The translations under genes and the position numbers were made by a program. The notes beneath the pieces were generated by a model. The model saw only the letters and a program-made list of their open reading frames with translations. It did not search any database and had not been told where the DNA came from. DNA of 64,000 nt from Desarmillaria ectypa (Eukaryota; Basidiomycota; Agaricomycetes; Agaricales; Physalacriaceae), in assembly GCA_030407005.1 (NCBI GenBank), contig JAUDYN010000003.1, positions 3,906,001 through 3,970,000 on the forward strand, read 5' to 3'. This document shows, in pieces, positions 55,140 through 64,000 of the stretch (positions are counted from its first letter, which is position 1; each line of letters begins with the position of its first letter).

Positions 55140-57140
55140 TGGAGAGGTTGGTGGTGGTGGTGGTGGTGGTGATATCAGTTTGTCATGGTGCGGATTTTTA
55201 TACTTGCTACCCGCCGGCTTGGTGAGCGATCACGCGATCTGACTAATCCTTTATAAGCGATCATGCAATGATGCAACATACGTCGGATTCCGCGTCGGGA
55301 GACGGTATCAGTCAGCCTCGGACAGGCGTTCGTATTGGATTTGGAGGGAGATGGCGGCCCAGACGTAGCTCTACTTTTGCTAATCCCAAAACCAATTTGT
55401 TGGTGTGATGGGTTTCACGACTAAAGCCCTATAAGCTTACTATTTACTGCGATGATGCATTATGGAAAAATGTATAGAGATCTCAAAACGTTGCGGCATT
55501 ACATTCTCAGAAATGCAGCTGTTTTCACTGGATGAAAGACAAAGTATTTTTTTACCTATGAATACATAGAAAATATGCAAAGTTTTTCATCGTTTTTTTA
55601 CTAAAAAAAAGTGCTAGAAATATTCTGAATTTTCCACTATTTTCTGCAGAATTTGCCAAGTACAGCCATTTATCGGACGTTGCAACACCATGGTTCAATG
55701 GAACATTTGACTTCTTACTCTCCCTCTGTTTATCCCTCATCATCAACCTGTATTACATTGCTGATGTGTATTGTATCTTCATGTTATGAAGTGGTTTTTC
55801 ATATGCTCCATGAAAAATATTCCGAGAAATTGAAGCTTCCATTCTAGAGATATCTATTTTCTCATGGACTCAAAATCTGATTCCGGTGATGTGTGTCCTC
55901 CATCTCATCATAACCGCCCACAAAGACCTTAACAATGCCGATGACCTTCCAAAGAACCTGGGTGACAGATTTGAGACCAAACGGCCATTGTCTGAAAAGT
56001 CTAGGGCACAAATAAGATGTTGTTGTGTCAAGCCATTGCCTTTAACGGATAGTCTGACAGATCAACAGGGCAGTAGTGTGCACTGGACTGAATTTGATTT
56101 CTTTTCTTGCTTAATTCTTTACTATGCCTGGATATGTTAAATCAAATTTGAAAAAAGTGCCAGATTGCTTGCAAATGCCATGACCAGTTAATGGGAAAGG
56201 TAGTCGTTGCATGAGCTTGCCAACTATGTACACGGGCTGGACTGTTTCAGTGACTCAAAATGGCCCAGAATACCCACACCACCATAATGCTGCGAAAATA
56301 GACTTGGACCCGCACCTTTGGGCCTCCTTTTTTTACTGTATCTCATTGTTGCATAGCATTACATATCCTTGCATCCAACTGTAATCATAATTTGCACCCA
56401 ATGAGAGCTCACAGTAAATACTCAGTTTCATTGTTTCATTAACCGGTAAATAACTGTACAGTGAAACGTTTTAAATATTTATACAGGTTTTTCTACAAAA
56501 ATACTGAAATTTTAGTGCAATGTTTTGGTGCGTGAAAGGAGCGCTAAATGAAAGAAAATTTTCATCATGTTTTCCGTATCCCACTTTTCCGGCACACAAA
56601 GGGATCAAAATGCCATAACATTCTGAGAATACCTTTTTCCGCTCTAGAAAGGGTCACAGAAGTGACTAGCAGTTACCGCATTGAAATTTTGTCAAACGTT
56701 ACTGAATGATTGAATCAAAGGACACCATGTTGCACTGTGACGGCTGCCATCAAGAGACTCGGAGTGATGGCACATCCTGACATCCTGCTCAACTAATTTG
56801 ATGAGAAAGAAACGATCAAGTGAGCTGCGAAAAATCTTCAATGCTCCTCTTTCCCATTCTCACCCGTTCCTGGAAATTCCCTGCACAGCCAACGTGGCAG
56901 GTGTACCCGACTCGGCTCATAGTAGAAGCGAACGAAAAGCTAAGCTCATTCCGTGCACTGCGGTCCTCCCATTCGTTAACAGTATCTGTACTGTTACATT
57001 GATATTAGGCCGGACAAGAGACGCACGAGTAATGATGCTATTGTATTAAAAATTCTAGCATAAAGCAAAAAAATTATGAAATGTGCTGTACTTATACCAA
57101 GCTAACGTAAGTATACTGATTCTACTAAGATTATGTCGCT
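55140..57140. other. 2 kb AT-rich stretch without a gene
   Basis: Base composition shifts to AT-rich from about 55440 to 57060, with poly-A and poly-T runs and no coding motif. No terminal inverted repeats or reverse-transcriptase or transposase motif could be recognised. It could be an old transposable-element remnant or simple spacer. Confidence 0.5.
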
Positions 57141-58381
57141 CTAAAATCGTATAATTGCCCTCCTGCAGAGGTTCGGGAAAGCGACCTCGACCCTCGGCTT
57201 CACCGTTAAACGATCAAAAGTGGTATTGTTCCGGTATTTTATCGGCTCGAGATGTACGGTGCGAAGGCGAGCAAACCTCTGATCTGCTAGGAGCGAGTCG
57301 AGAGTATTCCACCACGACACCTCTTCCGAACCGGGCGCCAAAGGAAACCGCATAGGGAACGAAAAGGTTATGGTCTCGATGGAATTGTCAACCTGAACGT
57401 TACGAAAGGTGTATCCCCACCACAACACGATTTGATGCACCTGAACCCAGTGATTATGCCGAGCATTGACTGTAAGATGGACCTGACGAAATCGCCCAAT
57501 TTCCGGGACAGAGAGAGCACCGGAATCTCTACTAACTAGAAGTAGACTGTAAGGATCACGTAGCAAGGATACATTGAAATGCACGGGATTGACTCACGAG
57601 AGAAATAGGCGCCCTCCCAATGACATTGAAATGTGTCAATGCTAGGAAACCTCCGGTCGACAGCGCGGCAATATGCTGCTAACTCATCCCAGTGTTCAAC
57701 GGCGACCCGGAAAGTTGCTAGGTGAGACAAGTCACGAATATAGGTTTTGGGATCCCATGCATTAACCGCCGCGTAGTTGAGGGAGAGCGAAATAAATGAA
57801 ATCGACGGCAAGAGGACGCTCGGTGAAACAGGTCCCTCCACTACGTCATCATATTTCTCCCAGTCGCGGATGTACAGCTTCTTGACAGACGACCCCTCAA
57901 ACAGGGATAATACTGTCCGAGGATGGAGAAGATCGCTGATACTGGAAAGACTGATCTCTATGAGGTTTGGAGCACAAACTGCGGTACGAAGCATATTCTC
58001 CATGTCGTGACTGGGTTCCCATGGTGAGAAATTGAAGTCGATGGAGAGGGTGGTCAGGTTCACCAGGGCCGGAAAGAGTGCTGTGAGGCTGTGTATAGAA
58101 TACAGCGTGTCGGGATAGTTAGCCCGTCCCAGGGACGTCTCTTCGCTGATCGACAAGTGCTGCAAACACTCGGCGACGTGAGGCGTCGAAGTGAGGGATT
58201 GGCAAAACATCGGGAGAATGCCGCTAAAAGGCTGGAGATCGATGCTGATTTGTCGGAAAATGTGGCGCTGGCTTGACCGTGTCCAAGTGCGGCATACTGT
58301 GGAACATGCGCGGAGTGACTGAATATCATCGTGGAGGTAGTCGATTATTTGGTCCACTAGTTCTTGGGGAAGTAGCGACAT
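57141..58381 (-). CDS. F-box protein, two exons
   Basis: Exon 1 starts MSLLPQELVDQIIDYLHDD (ATG 58381), with LRACSTVCRTWTRSSQRHIF completing the F-box. LRR-like body elements follow (LVNLTTLSIDFNF, PNLIEISLSSI, LLPSISFISLSLNYA). Exon 1 ends HWEGAYFS, and a 51-base intron leads into LLLVSRDSGALSVPEIGRF. The C-terminal part includes HNHWVQVHQIVLWWG, WWNTLDSLLADQRFARLRTVHLEP and ends VAFPNLCRRAIIRF at 57141. The frame is also open to an upstream ATG at 58435 (MFIPDSRPRRA), so the start is uncertain. About 395 residues. Function by family: SCF substrate recognition, target unknown. The promoter faces the RRM-like gene, 1.3 kb away. Confidence 0.87.
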
Positions 58382-59722
58382 GGATGGGAGAGCAGTGCAA
58401 CGCGCGCGCCTGGGCCGGGAGTCTGGTATAAACATTTTTAGCCTTTTGGATCGTTTGATAAATATCAGTTTACTGTATTGGGTGGAAATTGCCCAGTCGC
58501 AGATGTCCAGTCAAGGTTCCGAAGCTGACTGGTAAAGGCTGGTCGTCGTTCCGCTGCGAGATTTTATAAGGAGGACTGCTGTGGAACAAATGTAAAGGGA
58601 AGATGGCGTTGCCGCTGAAATCAATGATGGCGAAGGTGATGAGGCCGCCTGATTATATCAACACGATGATTGAAAATCTTTACACATAGGAGCTGATTTG
58701 GCACAGCCATCGCAACCGTGACTCTCGCACCGAGAAGTTAGAACTGAAAAAAATTACCTCAGGAAGATGAAGTCAAGGGAAACGTGCCAATCCGAGTCCG
58801 AGTTCCAGCTGCCCTTTATCTTCACGACGGTCAGATTATATGTAAAATCAGCCGTGGTGATCGTCCAGAGATCGCGGAAACGAACATGATGGCGAGAAGG
58901 TGGCGGCATCAAGTTCATTCCACCGTGTCAAGTAATATTCCAGAAGGCCCTGATGATCCTGTCAGTACGCTTCTGGTATTTTTACAAAAACATCGTTCGG
59001 GTCCGGAGGAACTGCTTGCTGCTTTTTGACTAAACTTAGTGTTGGAGGCGTGGCAACGACCAGAGGCAGAGAAGAGTAGAGTAAACCGACCAGAGAGGCG
59101 CGATAAACGCAAGAATTTTGTAAAGGACCAATCATCAAGGGGCACGAAAAGAAAAGCTTTTCGGTCGCCCTAGATACGACCGCAACTTTACAGACGGTCC
59201 GTGATTGCGACAAGTCCAGCGCGCGTTCTTTAACAAATCAACAAATTATTAATGTATGCCTTGACTTCAGAAATTATTGCCTAGGACATACACTGCACAA
59301 AATTAGCATAGCACAATATCTCCAATCTCTCCCAGGTTTAGGTTTAGTTCACGCATCTCCTCGGATCTGCACAGGAATGGTAAAGTCTAAAAGAACATAT
59401 TCCAGCCTTCGGATCCGCGGGCCATCGTGGGGGAAGATTGTTACTGTTTACTGTATACACGCTCCCGCTGTAATGATGAGGCAAATATTGTCCGTTTTTT
59501 TGTTAGAGAGTTAGTTCAGAATATATGATAAGAAAATATCTTAGCAACAGTACGCACTTGGTTTTACATATATTTAAGCTGTGGACGTTGAATACATTGA
59601 AAGATACACGGGAAAATGATTTGAAGAGCGGGGATGCCCCATGATAGCTGGGCGGTGAAAATTGGAAGCAAACGATGACGGTGATCGTTGTGGACACCGT
59701 GGGAACGTTTTGCTGTTTCTCC
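58382..59722. other. Divergent intergenic region
   Basis: Lies between two divergently transcribed genes and should hold both promoters. Open frames at 58784-59029 (plus) and 58962-59213 (minus) overlap antisense and have no motif. No gene called. Confidence 0.5.
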
Positions 59723-61063
59723 ATGTTGCGTCGTGCTCTACCAGCTAACTGTCGTTCGCTTTCCACTGCAGGGAATTCTAGCCTCATTTCTCGCACAGCG
59801 CGCGTCGAATCACTTCCGGAAGGATACAATGTCAACAGAATACTTGCTGCCATCAAAGCCAACCCGGCAGAATCGATAACTCCTGCCAAGGATCACCTAC
59901 TAGTCCGGTTCTTCAACGAGGACATGGCTAAGCATTGTGTCGCATTTGGGAGCGGAATATCGGGAGTAGGGATGAAGGTGGATGGTGCTCTCTCACCCCC
60001 ACTTTCTGCCGTCGATGTAGCGGCGCTAGGGAGACTGGGAATGTCTCGGTCGTTGGCAATAACGGATATACCAGAGGAAGTCCACGAAGAAAACATCCTG
60101 AAGATCCTCTCTAGGCATGGCGTGCTACAGTCTTGGATCTTCGATCTGCCGAACAGGACCGCTACAGCGCGTTACTTGGATATACACCAAGCGTTCAAGG
60201 CGCGTCTCATCGTCCCTATTGATGCTTTTTCTATTAACTTTTTCTTCTGTTACAGGCATGGGTAGACTTGAAGGATAACGGGATCAAAGTGTCCTTCCTA
60301 ACGAACCCTGACAGATACATCTTTCCTGAATGGTTCCCGGCGGGGGAGGCTGACCAGGGGAGGGTGAAATCTCGCGTCAAAATTTCCGGCATCACAGATC
60401 CCAAGATCATCCTGTATCTCCGATCATGGATAGCAGAGTTCGAAAAGGACCAAAGTCCAGTGCTCTCTTTCTCGTTGTCGAGGGAACAAGGAGTACGTCA
60501 TTTCTCTTGCTTTTACTATGCGAGTACCTAATTCTCTCGACGATCTAGACTGCGATGCTTCAGCTACCGTCGTCTGAATTAGCGCAGAGATTCTCTGGCA
60601 TATGGGCCTCCAGGGCCCTTGAGCTGGGTGTCAGGGTATCGGTGGAACCTCTTCCTTCAGCGATTCATCGAGGTCTTGTCACAGCTATAGCATTAGGCGC
60701 GCGCCGAACAGTTACAATAAATTTAGCTGCTGAAAAGGATCTGGCTCCTTCGAACGATTACCTTCACTTCTTCAAGCGAATTGGTACTATTACTCCAGGG
60801 TCGAAGTACGTTTGTCTTTTTCTTCCTCTACGCGTCCAGATCAGTGACAGATAACATGTAGAGACCAATTTACCTCCCCCACTCGTAAATTATGTGTTTC
60901 GTATGAAAATATCTCCTCTGCCATGCGATGTATTCTCGTCCTGGCCGGTCTCGAAGTTGTGGGGAGCAAACATCCGAGGCTGCCTGGCTTTGAGGGAGCC
61001 GACGTCGATTTTTTGGGCGCACATCTGAACGCGACTCTTGTATCTCCTGGTTTATGGCAGTGA
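59723..61063 (+). CDS. RRM-like protein with mitochondrial presequence, intact copy
   Basis: Four exons (59723-60199, 60256-60492, 60549-60805, 60862-61063) give 390 residues. MLRRALPANCRSLSTAG is a typical mitochondrial presequence (R, S, L, A, no acids), so a matrix location is inferred. Three RRM-like beta-alpha-beta segments are visible: ARVESLPEGYNVNRILAAIK..HLLVRFF, RSLAITDIPEEVHEENILKI..ATARYLD and RTVTINLAAEKDL..YLHFFKRIG..RKLCVSYE. RNA binding is plausible but no perfect RNP1 motif is seen. The first intron has a GC donor (60200-60255). An upstream in-frame ATG at 59675 would mask the presequence, so 59723 is preferred. A dead copy lies at 14.0-15.2 kb. Confidence 0.78.
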
Positions 61064-61642
61064 TGCAGGAGCATTCTCTCTCTTTCCGGGGACATGTGCA
61101 GGGTTTCGTCTGCTTTCGCTAAGACGTCGGAATTTCGACGAGCTGCACGTATTTGGACGACAGAGATCGTTGTAAGCGTCAGAGAAGCTGGCAAGATCTG
61201 TGGCAGATAGTATGATGGCAGTGGCGATGAAAGGACAGGTGATGGTCGGTTTGTTTAAATATTCAGGACAACCTACGTGGAGCTCGTGACGCTCAGGGAA
61301 CAAAGGAGCGGGAACAGAAGGTGTATAGTACTCCTTGTCCTTGTGGAAGAGTTTATAATCGATGTCTGGGCTTTGAGCTCTAACGATTGACAATATTGTG
61401 GCGGCGAGCTACTTATATAGCATATGTGAAATAACCTTCAAAGCTATATCTCGCCGAAGGTGCATTCCTTTCCTTTTTCTTTGGTAATATTATTTGACTA
61501 ACGGTGTCACGTAGTAAGGGCGAGGTACGGAAGACATGCTTGCTCGGTAATGTGCACGTTCGTAGGCTTATAAAGTTGTAAATTCACTTGGAAGTACTGT
61601 GGTCAAATGCCGCGAGAGGAAGTACGTCTAAGATTCACCTAT
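61064..61642. other. Intergenic; possible short minus-strand gene
   Basis: On the minus strand, MSIVRAQSPDIDYKLFHKDK..FPERHELHV (about 61380-61280) could splice through a 75-base intron to DLASFSDAYNDLCRPN, overlapping the 3' end of the RRM-like gene. No family recognised and the support is weak, so it is not called as a CDS. Confidence 0.4.
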
Positions 61643-63053
61643 TCACACCCACTTCATGATATCCTCATCGTTTGGCCCATCTGGCGCGTCCGACGCAGCA
61701 AGATTGCACTGATGGAAGACGCGTACTTGATCTTGTCTGAAGACGCCGACCACCGAATGCATGACACCGCGATTATGGAAAAGCATCAAATCTTTTTTAC
61801 TGCCTGTGAAGGAAGTCAGCACTTAGTCTATTAGGTTAGCGAGAAGCCTACCAGGCATGCGGATAGACCAGCTTCAAAAGGTCTGCGTTTCTTGGCGCCT
61901 ATAATTTCTACTGCTCACCTTTGGTGCAATACCAGGCCGTTGCATTTCATAACACAGTTTTCTTACCTCTGTCAAATCTGTGATATGCGCTCCGTTTGGA
62001 TATAGCACGCCCTCTCGCCTTGCTTTTACAGGCACTGGATCAATATAAATTTCCATGATCGCACAAGAACAAACCTCGAGGTGTAGATTTCTTGTCACCG
62101 GGTTTTTCCACACCTATCGAAGAAGCGGTTAATAGCTTTGATTTGAATCATACGCATTCGGACTCACAAAAGGATGGATTTTTATCTTTTTCTCATCCCA
62201 GTCCAACTCCTTCGTGCTCTTCTCTCGGTTTTCTGACTCCAATCCCAGCCCCGTTGCCACTGCGCGCGCTTCCTTCATCCATTCAAAGGGCTTCGGCGCA
62301 TATTTAGCCTTTGCTCTCACTGCGACGCTCTTCATTTCCGGTGGGAGAATATCAAACATCACCTTTCCCGACACAAATGCCGTAGTTCCTAACGGAACCT
62401 CCAGCTCATCACCACTCCCATCATCATACCTCACGACCTGGCTGGGGCCTTTGGGCACTCTGATTCCATATAATGCTGTCACCTTTGGCGGATCGAGATC
62501 GTACAAAGCTGCATCCATATGCCAATGAAAGAACCTGGTCACACCTTGCGCCTCGTCCTCATCGGATACACGCGTCTTGTGAAAGCTCGAATGATGCGCG
62601 TGTTTGAGCACAGCTTCGGGGATGCCTTCATGGTCCCGGACAGTCCCGTGCCCGATGAGCTGCACCTGTGGGACACGAGGAATTGTTTTGAGATACGAGT
62701 GGAGAATGGAGGCTTTGTTTTGGTCGACTTTGCTGTTGCCATGCCCGTAGGCAGTGGAGTCGGGGTCGAAGGCCTTGTGTGTGGCGTTACGGGAAGGGAA
62801 AGGAGGAATTTTGAGCCCTTACCTTGACCAGATCGCGTATCTCTTCTGGGGTTAGACCTACGTTGCGAAACAAGAGCGCATCGTACTGTGTTTATGTCTA
62901 GTATGATGAGACCGATGCAGCGCAGGTGTTGGGACGAACCGTATACAGCGCTTCTCTGACTTGTTCAAGTGAGGTTTCAAGGTGCGCCGGGTGGAAACCT
63001 TTGACTTCACGTCCAAAGTCATTCAGTTTGGCTGCATCTGCAGACGCTGGCAT
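61643..63053 (-). CDS. xanA: 2-oxoglutarate-dependent xanthine dioxygenase (XanA type, TauD/TfdA family)
   Basis: Seven exons give a full enzyme of the Fe(II)/2-oxoglutarate family that hydroxylates xanthine to uric acid in fungi lacking or supplementing xanthine dehydrogenase (XanA, known from Aspergillus). Order: MPASADAAKLNDFG, FHPAHLETSLEQVREAL, YDALLFRNVGLTPEE, AFDPDSTAYGHGN, VPQVQLIGHGTVRDHEG, then HWHMDAALYDLDPPKV with the iron ligands of the HxD pair (HMD). GPSQVVRYDDGSGDEL and TTAFVSGKVMFDILP follow, then WKNPVTRNLHLEV, YPNGAHITDLTEV, MQRPGIAP, and LMLFHNRGVMHSVVG with the distal histidine. VRVFHQCNLAASD carries the 2-oxoglutarate arginine region nearby. Stop at 61643-61645. The start at 63053 follows the family. 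The join before KKDLM is the least certain splice. Confidence 0.9.
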
Positions 63054-63431
63054 GGGCAGAGGATCTCAATCGATGGTCATCATAAAAGTCAAACCGAAGA
63101 CTTTATATAGATGCTCTCCCATAGCTTGGGAATGAGTGATGCACATGACCATGGCTGATACAACGCTCATCTGAATTCAAAAATAGGTGCAGGACACTTA
63201 GTAACTGTGGCCAAGTTGGAAAGCTTATACATCGACGAGAATCCGAGGCGATGTCAAGGGGGACGATAAAGGCGGGCCTTCGTTACGTAGTAGTGCTACG
63301 ACGTAAAGTGGTATGTAAACAAACTATGGCTTTCTTACTATACATAAGTACTGGCTACTCTTTCGTTTCTGAACCTCGAAATTTCACATCAAATGCAAGT
63401 TTCGAAGGAGGTGGTGATGCGAATCCCTCAA
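63054..63431. other. Intergenic, no gene seen
   Basis: Promoter side of XanA and 3' side of the last gene. No other signal was seen. Confidence 0.6.
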
Positions 63432-64000
63432 TCACCCATCGCTATCGGATCCATCCTCGTCTTCTTCGTCCGTGGCAACTTCCCCCTCGTATAAACCAAG
63501 GATACGAATGACCGCCTTGGCCATGGCGTTGTCTCGATGGGCATCCCAATACTCGAGAGGACCTGAAATCAACTCCACCGGTTCGTCTTGCAGGCGAATA
63601 GTCGCCTTCACTTTCTTCCTCAAACCAAGCGATTGAATGTCTGCGTCAATTACGATCTATTCGCTTCTGCTCCAAACTTCTGCAACGATGCTGAGTTCCC
63701 GATACATCCACGCGATGTGGTCTTCGATGCCGGTGCTTTCATCGTAGATATCATCATCATTCTCTCCGTCAATGATATTAAAGGGGAAGCAGGCATCCAT
63801 GAACATGTCCTCACTAGCGGGTTGTCAGATATTTGAGATAAAAAATATTGGAATACCAACGTGAACGTACTGAGCATACTCCCTCACTTCCTCCACCATC
63901 CGAGCACACAGAACCAGGCACTCGTAGATGGGCTTCATATTGGCTCCGTACTTTCTCATGAGGCACCATAGGTCTCTGAACCACTCTGTCATGACACCGA
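63432..64000 (-). CDS. Unknown acidic protein, 5' part beyond the window, in-frame TAG
   Basis: From the right edge the reverse strand reads GVMTEWFRDLWCLMRKYGAN, MKPIYECLVLCARMVEEV, an intron of 57 bases, then EDMFMDACFPFNIIDGEN, IYDESTGIEDHIAWMYREL and VAEVWSRSE. The next codon is TAG (63657-63659). Past it the same frame continues for 74 codons as IVIDADIQSLGLRKKVKAT, RLQDEPVELISGPLEYWD, AVIRILGLYEG and an acidic tail (EEDEDGSDSDG). The sequence after the TAG looks as protein-like as that before it, so this is either a nonsense mutation or sequence error, or the gene ends at the TAG with a fortuitous frame after it. Family not recognised; the start lies outside the window. Confidence 0.55.

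Noticed and set aside
54532..55242. 236-codon plus-strand open frame
   Set aside because: It is antisense to the thioredoxin gene, whose exons, WCGPC motif and splice sites are unmistakable on the other strand.
58784..59213. Overlapping antisense open frames in the divergent promoter region
   Set aside because: Neither has a recognisable motif or intron structure, and they overlap each other on opposite strands.
59675..59722. Upstream in-frame start for the RRM-like gene
   Set aside because: The extra 16 residues are hydrophobic and would hide the presequence MLRRALPANCRS. The dead copy also begins right at the presequence.

Overview
The window reads as a nuclear chromosome segment of a mushroom-type fungus (Basidiomycota, Agaricomycetes). 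Coding regions are broken by many short introns of about 48-65 bp with GT..AG borders. Several proteins belong to families that are expanded in Agaricomycetes: F-box/LRR-like proteins, seven-TM proteins of the IVIWRAW type, DUF6698-like and VCVLDD/DPEPQ-type proteins, and hydrophobin-like peptides. Short TTAGGG-type telomeric repeats occur. No prokaryotic operon, plasmid, phage or CRISPR structure is present. All products are named by reading translated motifs by eye; no search was run.

Layout. 1-9.3 kb: a secreted alpha/beta hydrolase (+), an SNG1/DUF3533 membrane protein (-) and a lysine/threonine-tailed unknown (-). 9.3-12.2 kb: a 2-Cys peroxiredoxin (+) and a seven-TM protein (-). 14.0-15.9 kb: a decayed copy of an RRM-like mitochondrial protein, then a short hypothetical gene whose stop codon lies inside a tRNA-like element. 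16.1-25.6 kb: two F-box-like genes in a roughly 2 kb segmental duplication, a frameshifted pseudogene and a palindromic repeat pair between them, then a single-exon F-box gene. 25.7-35.1 kb: a fucosyltransferase-like gene whose 5' end begins a 4 kb head-to-tail tandem duplication (units A and B), each unit carrying a GNAT acetyltransferase and a dead deaminase copy. 35.4-40.0 kb: the second seven-TM paralogue, a DUF6698-like gene, and the intact TAD2-like tRNA adenosine deaminase from which the dead copies derive. 43.4-45.8 kb: two unknown genes. 48.3-52.0 kb: a cluster of very small eight-cysteine hydrophobin-like secreted peptides (two intact, one pseudogene, one remnant). 52.1-58.4 kb: F-box gene, thioredoxin, long empty AT-rich stretch, F-box gene. 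59.7-64 kb: the intact RRM-like mitochondrial protein, a XanA-type xanthine dioxygenase, and a gene leaving the window at its right edge.

Duplication followed by decay is the main theme. At least five gene families have two or more copies inside 64 kb, and in most of them one copy is visibly broken. Housekeeping genes (peroxiredoxin, thioredoxin, TAD2, XanA) are intact and lie between these accessory families. Three genes share single-base frame problems at 7-base homopolymers or nearby, so some 'pseudogenes' could be assembly errors. The most unusual items are the miniature hydrophobin-like cluster, telomere-repeat motifs kept in both copies of a duplicated promoter, and the tRNA-like element with a long hairpin in its anticodon region.
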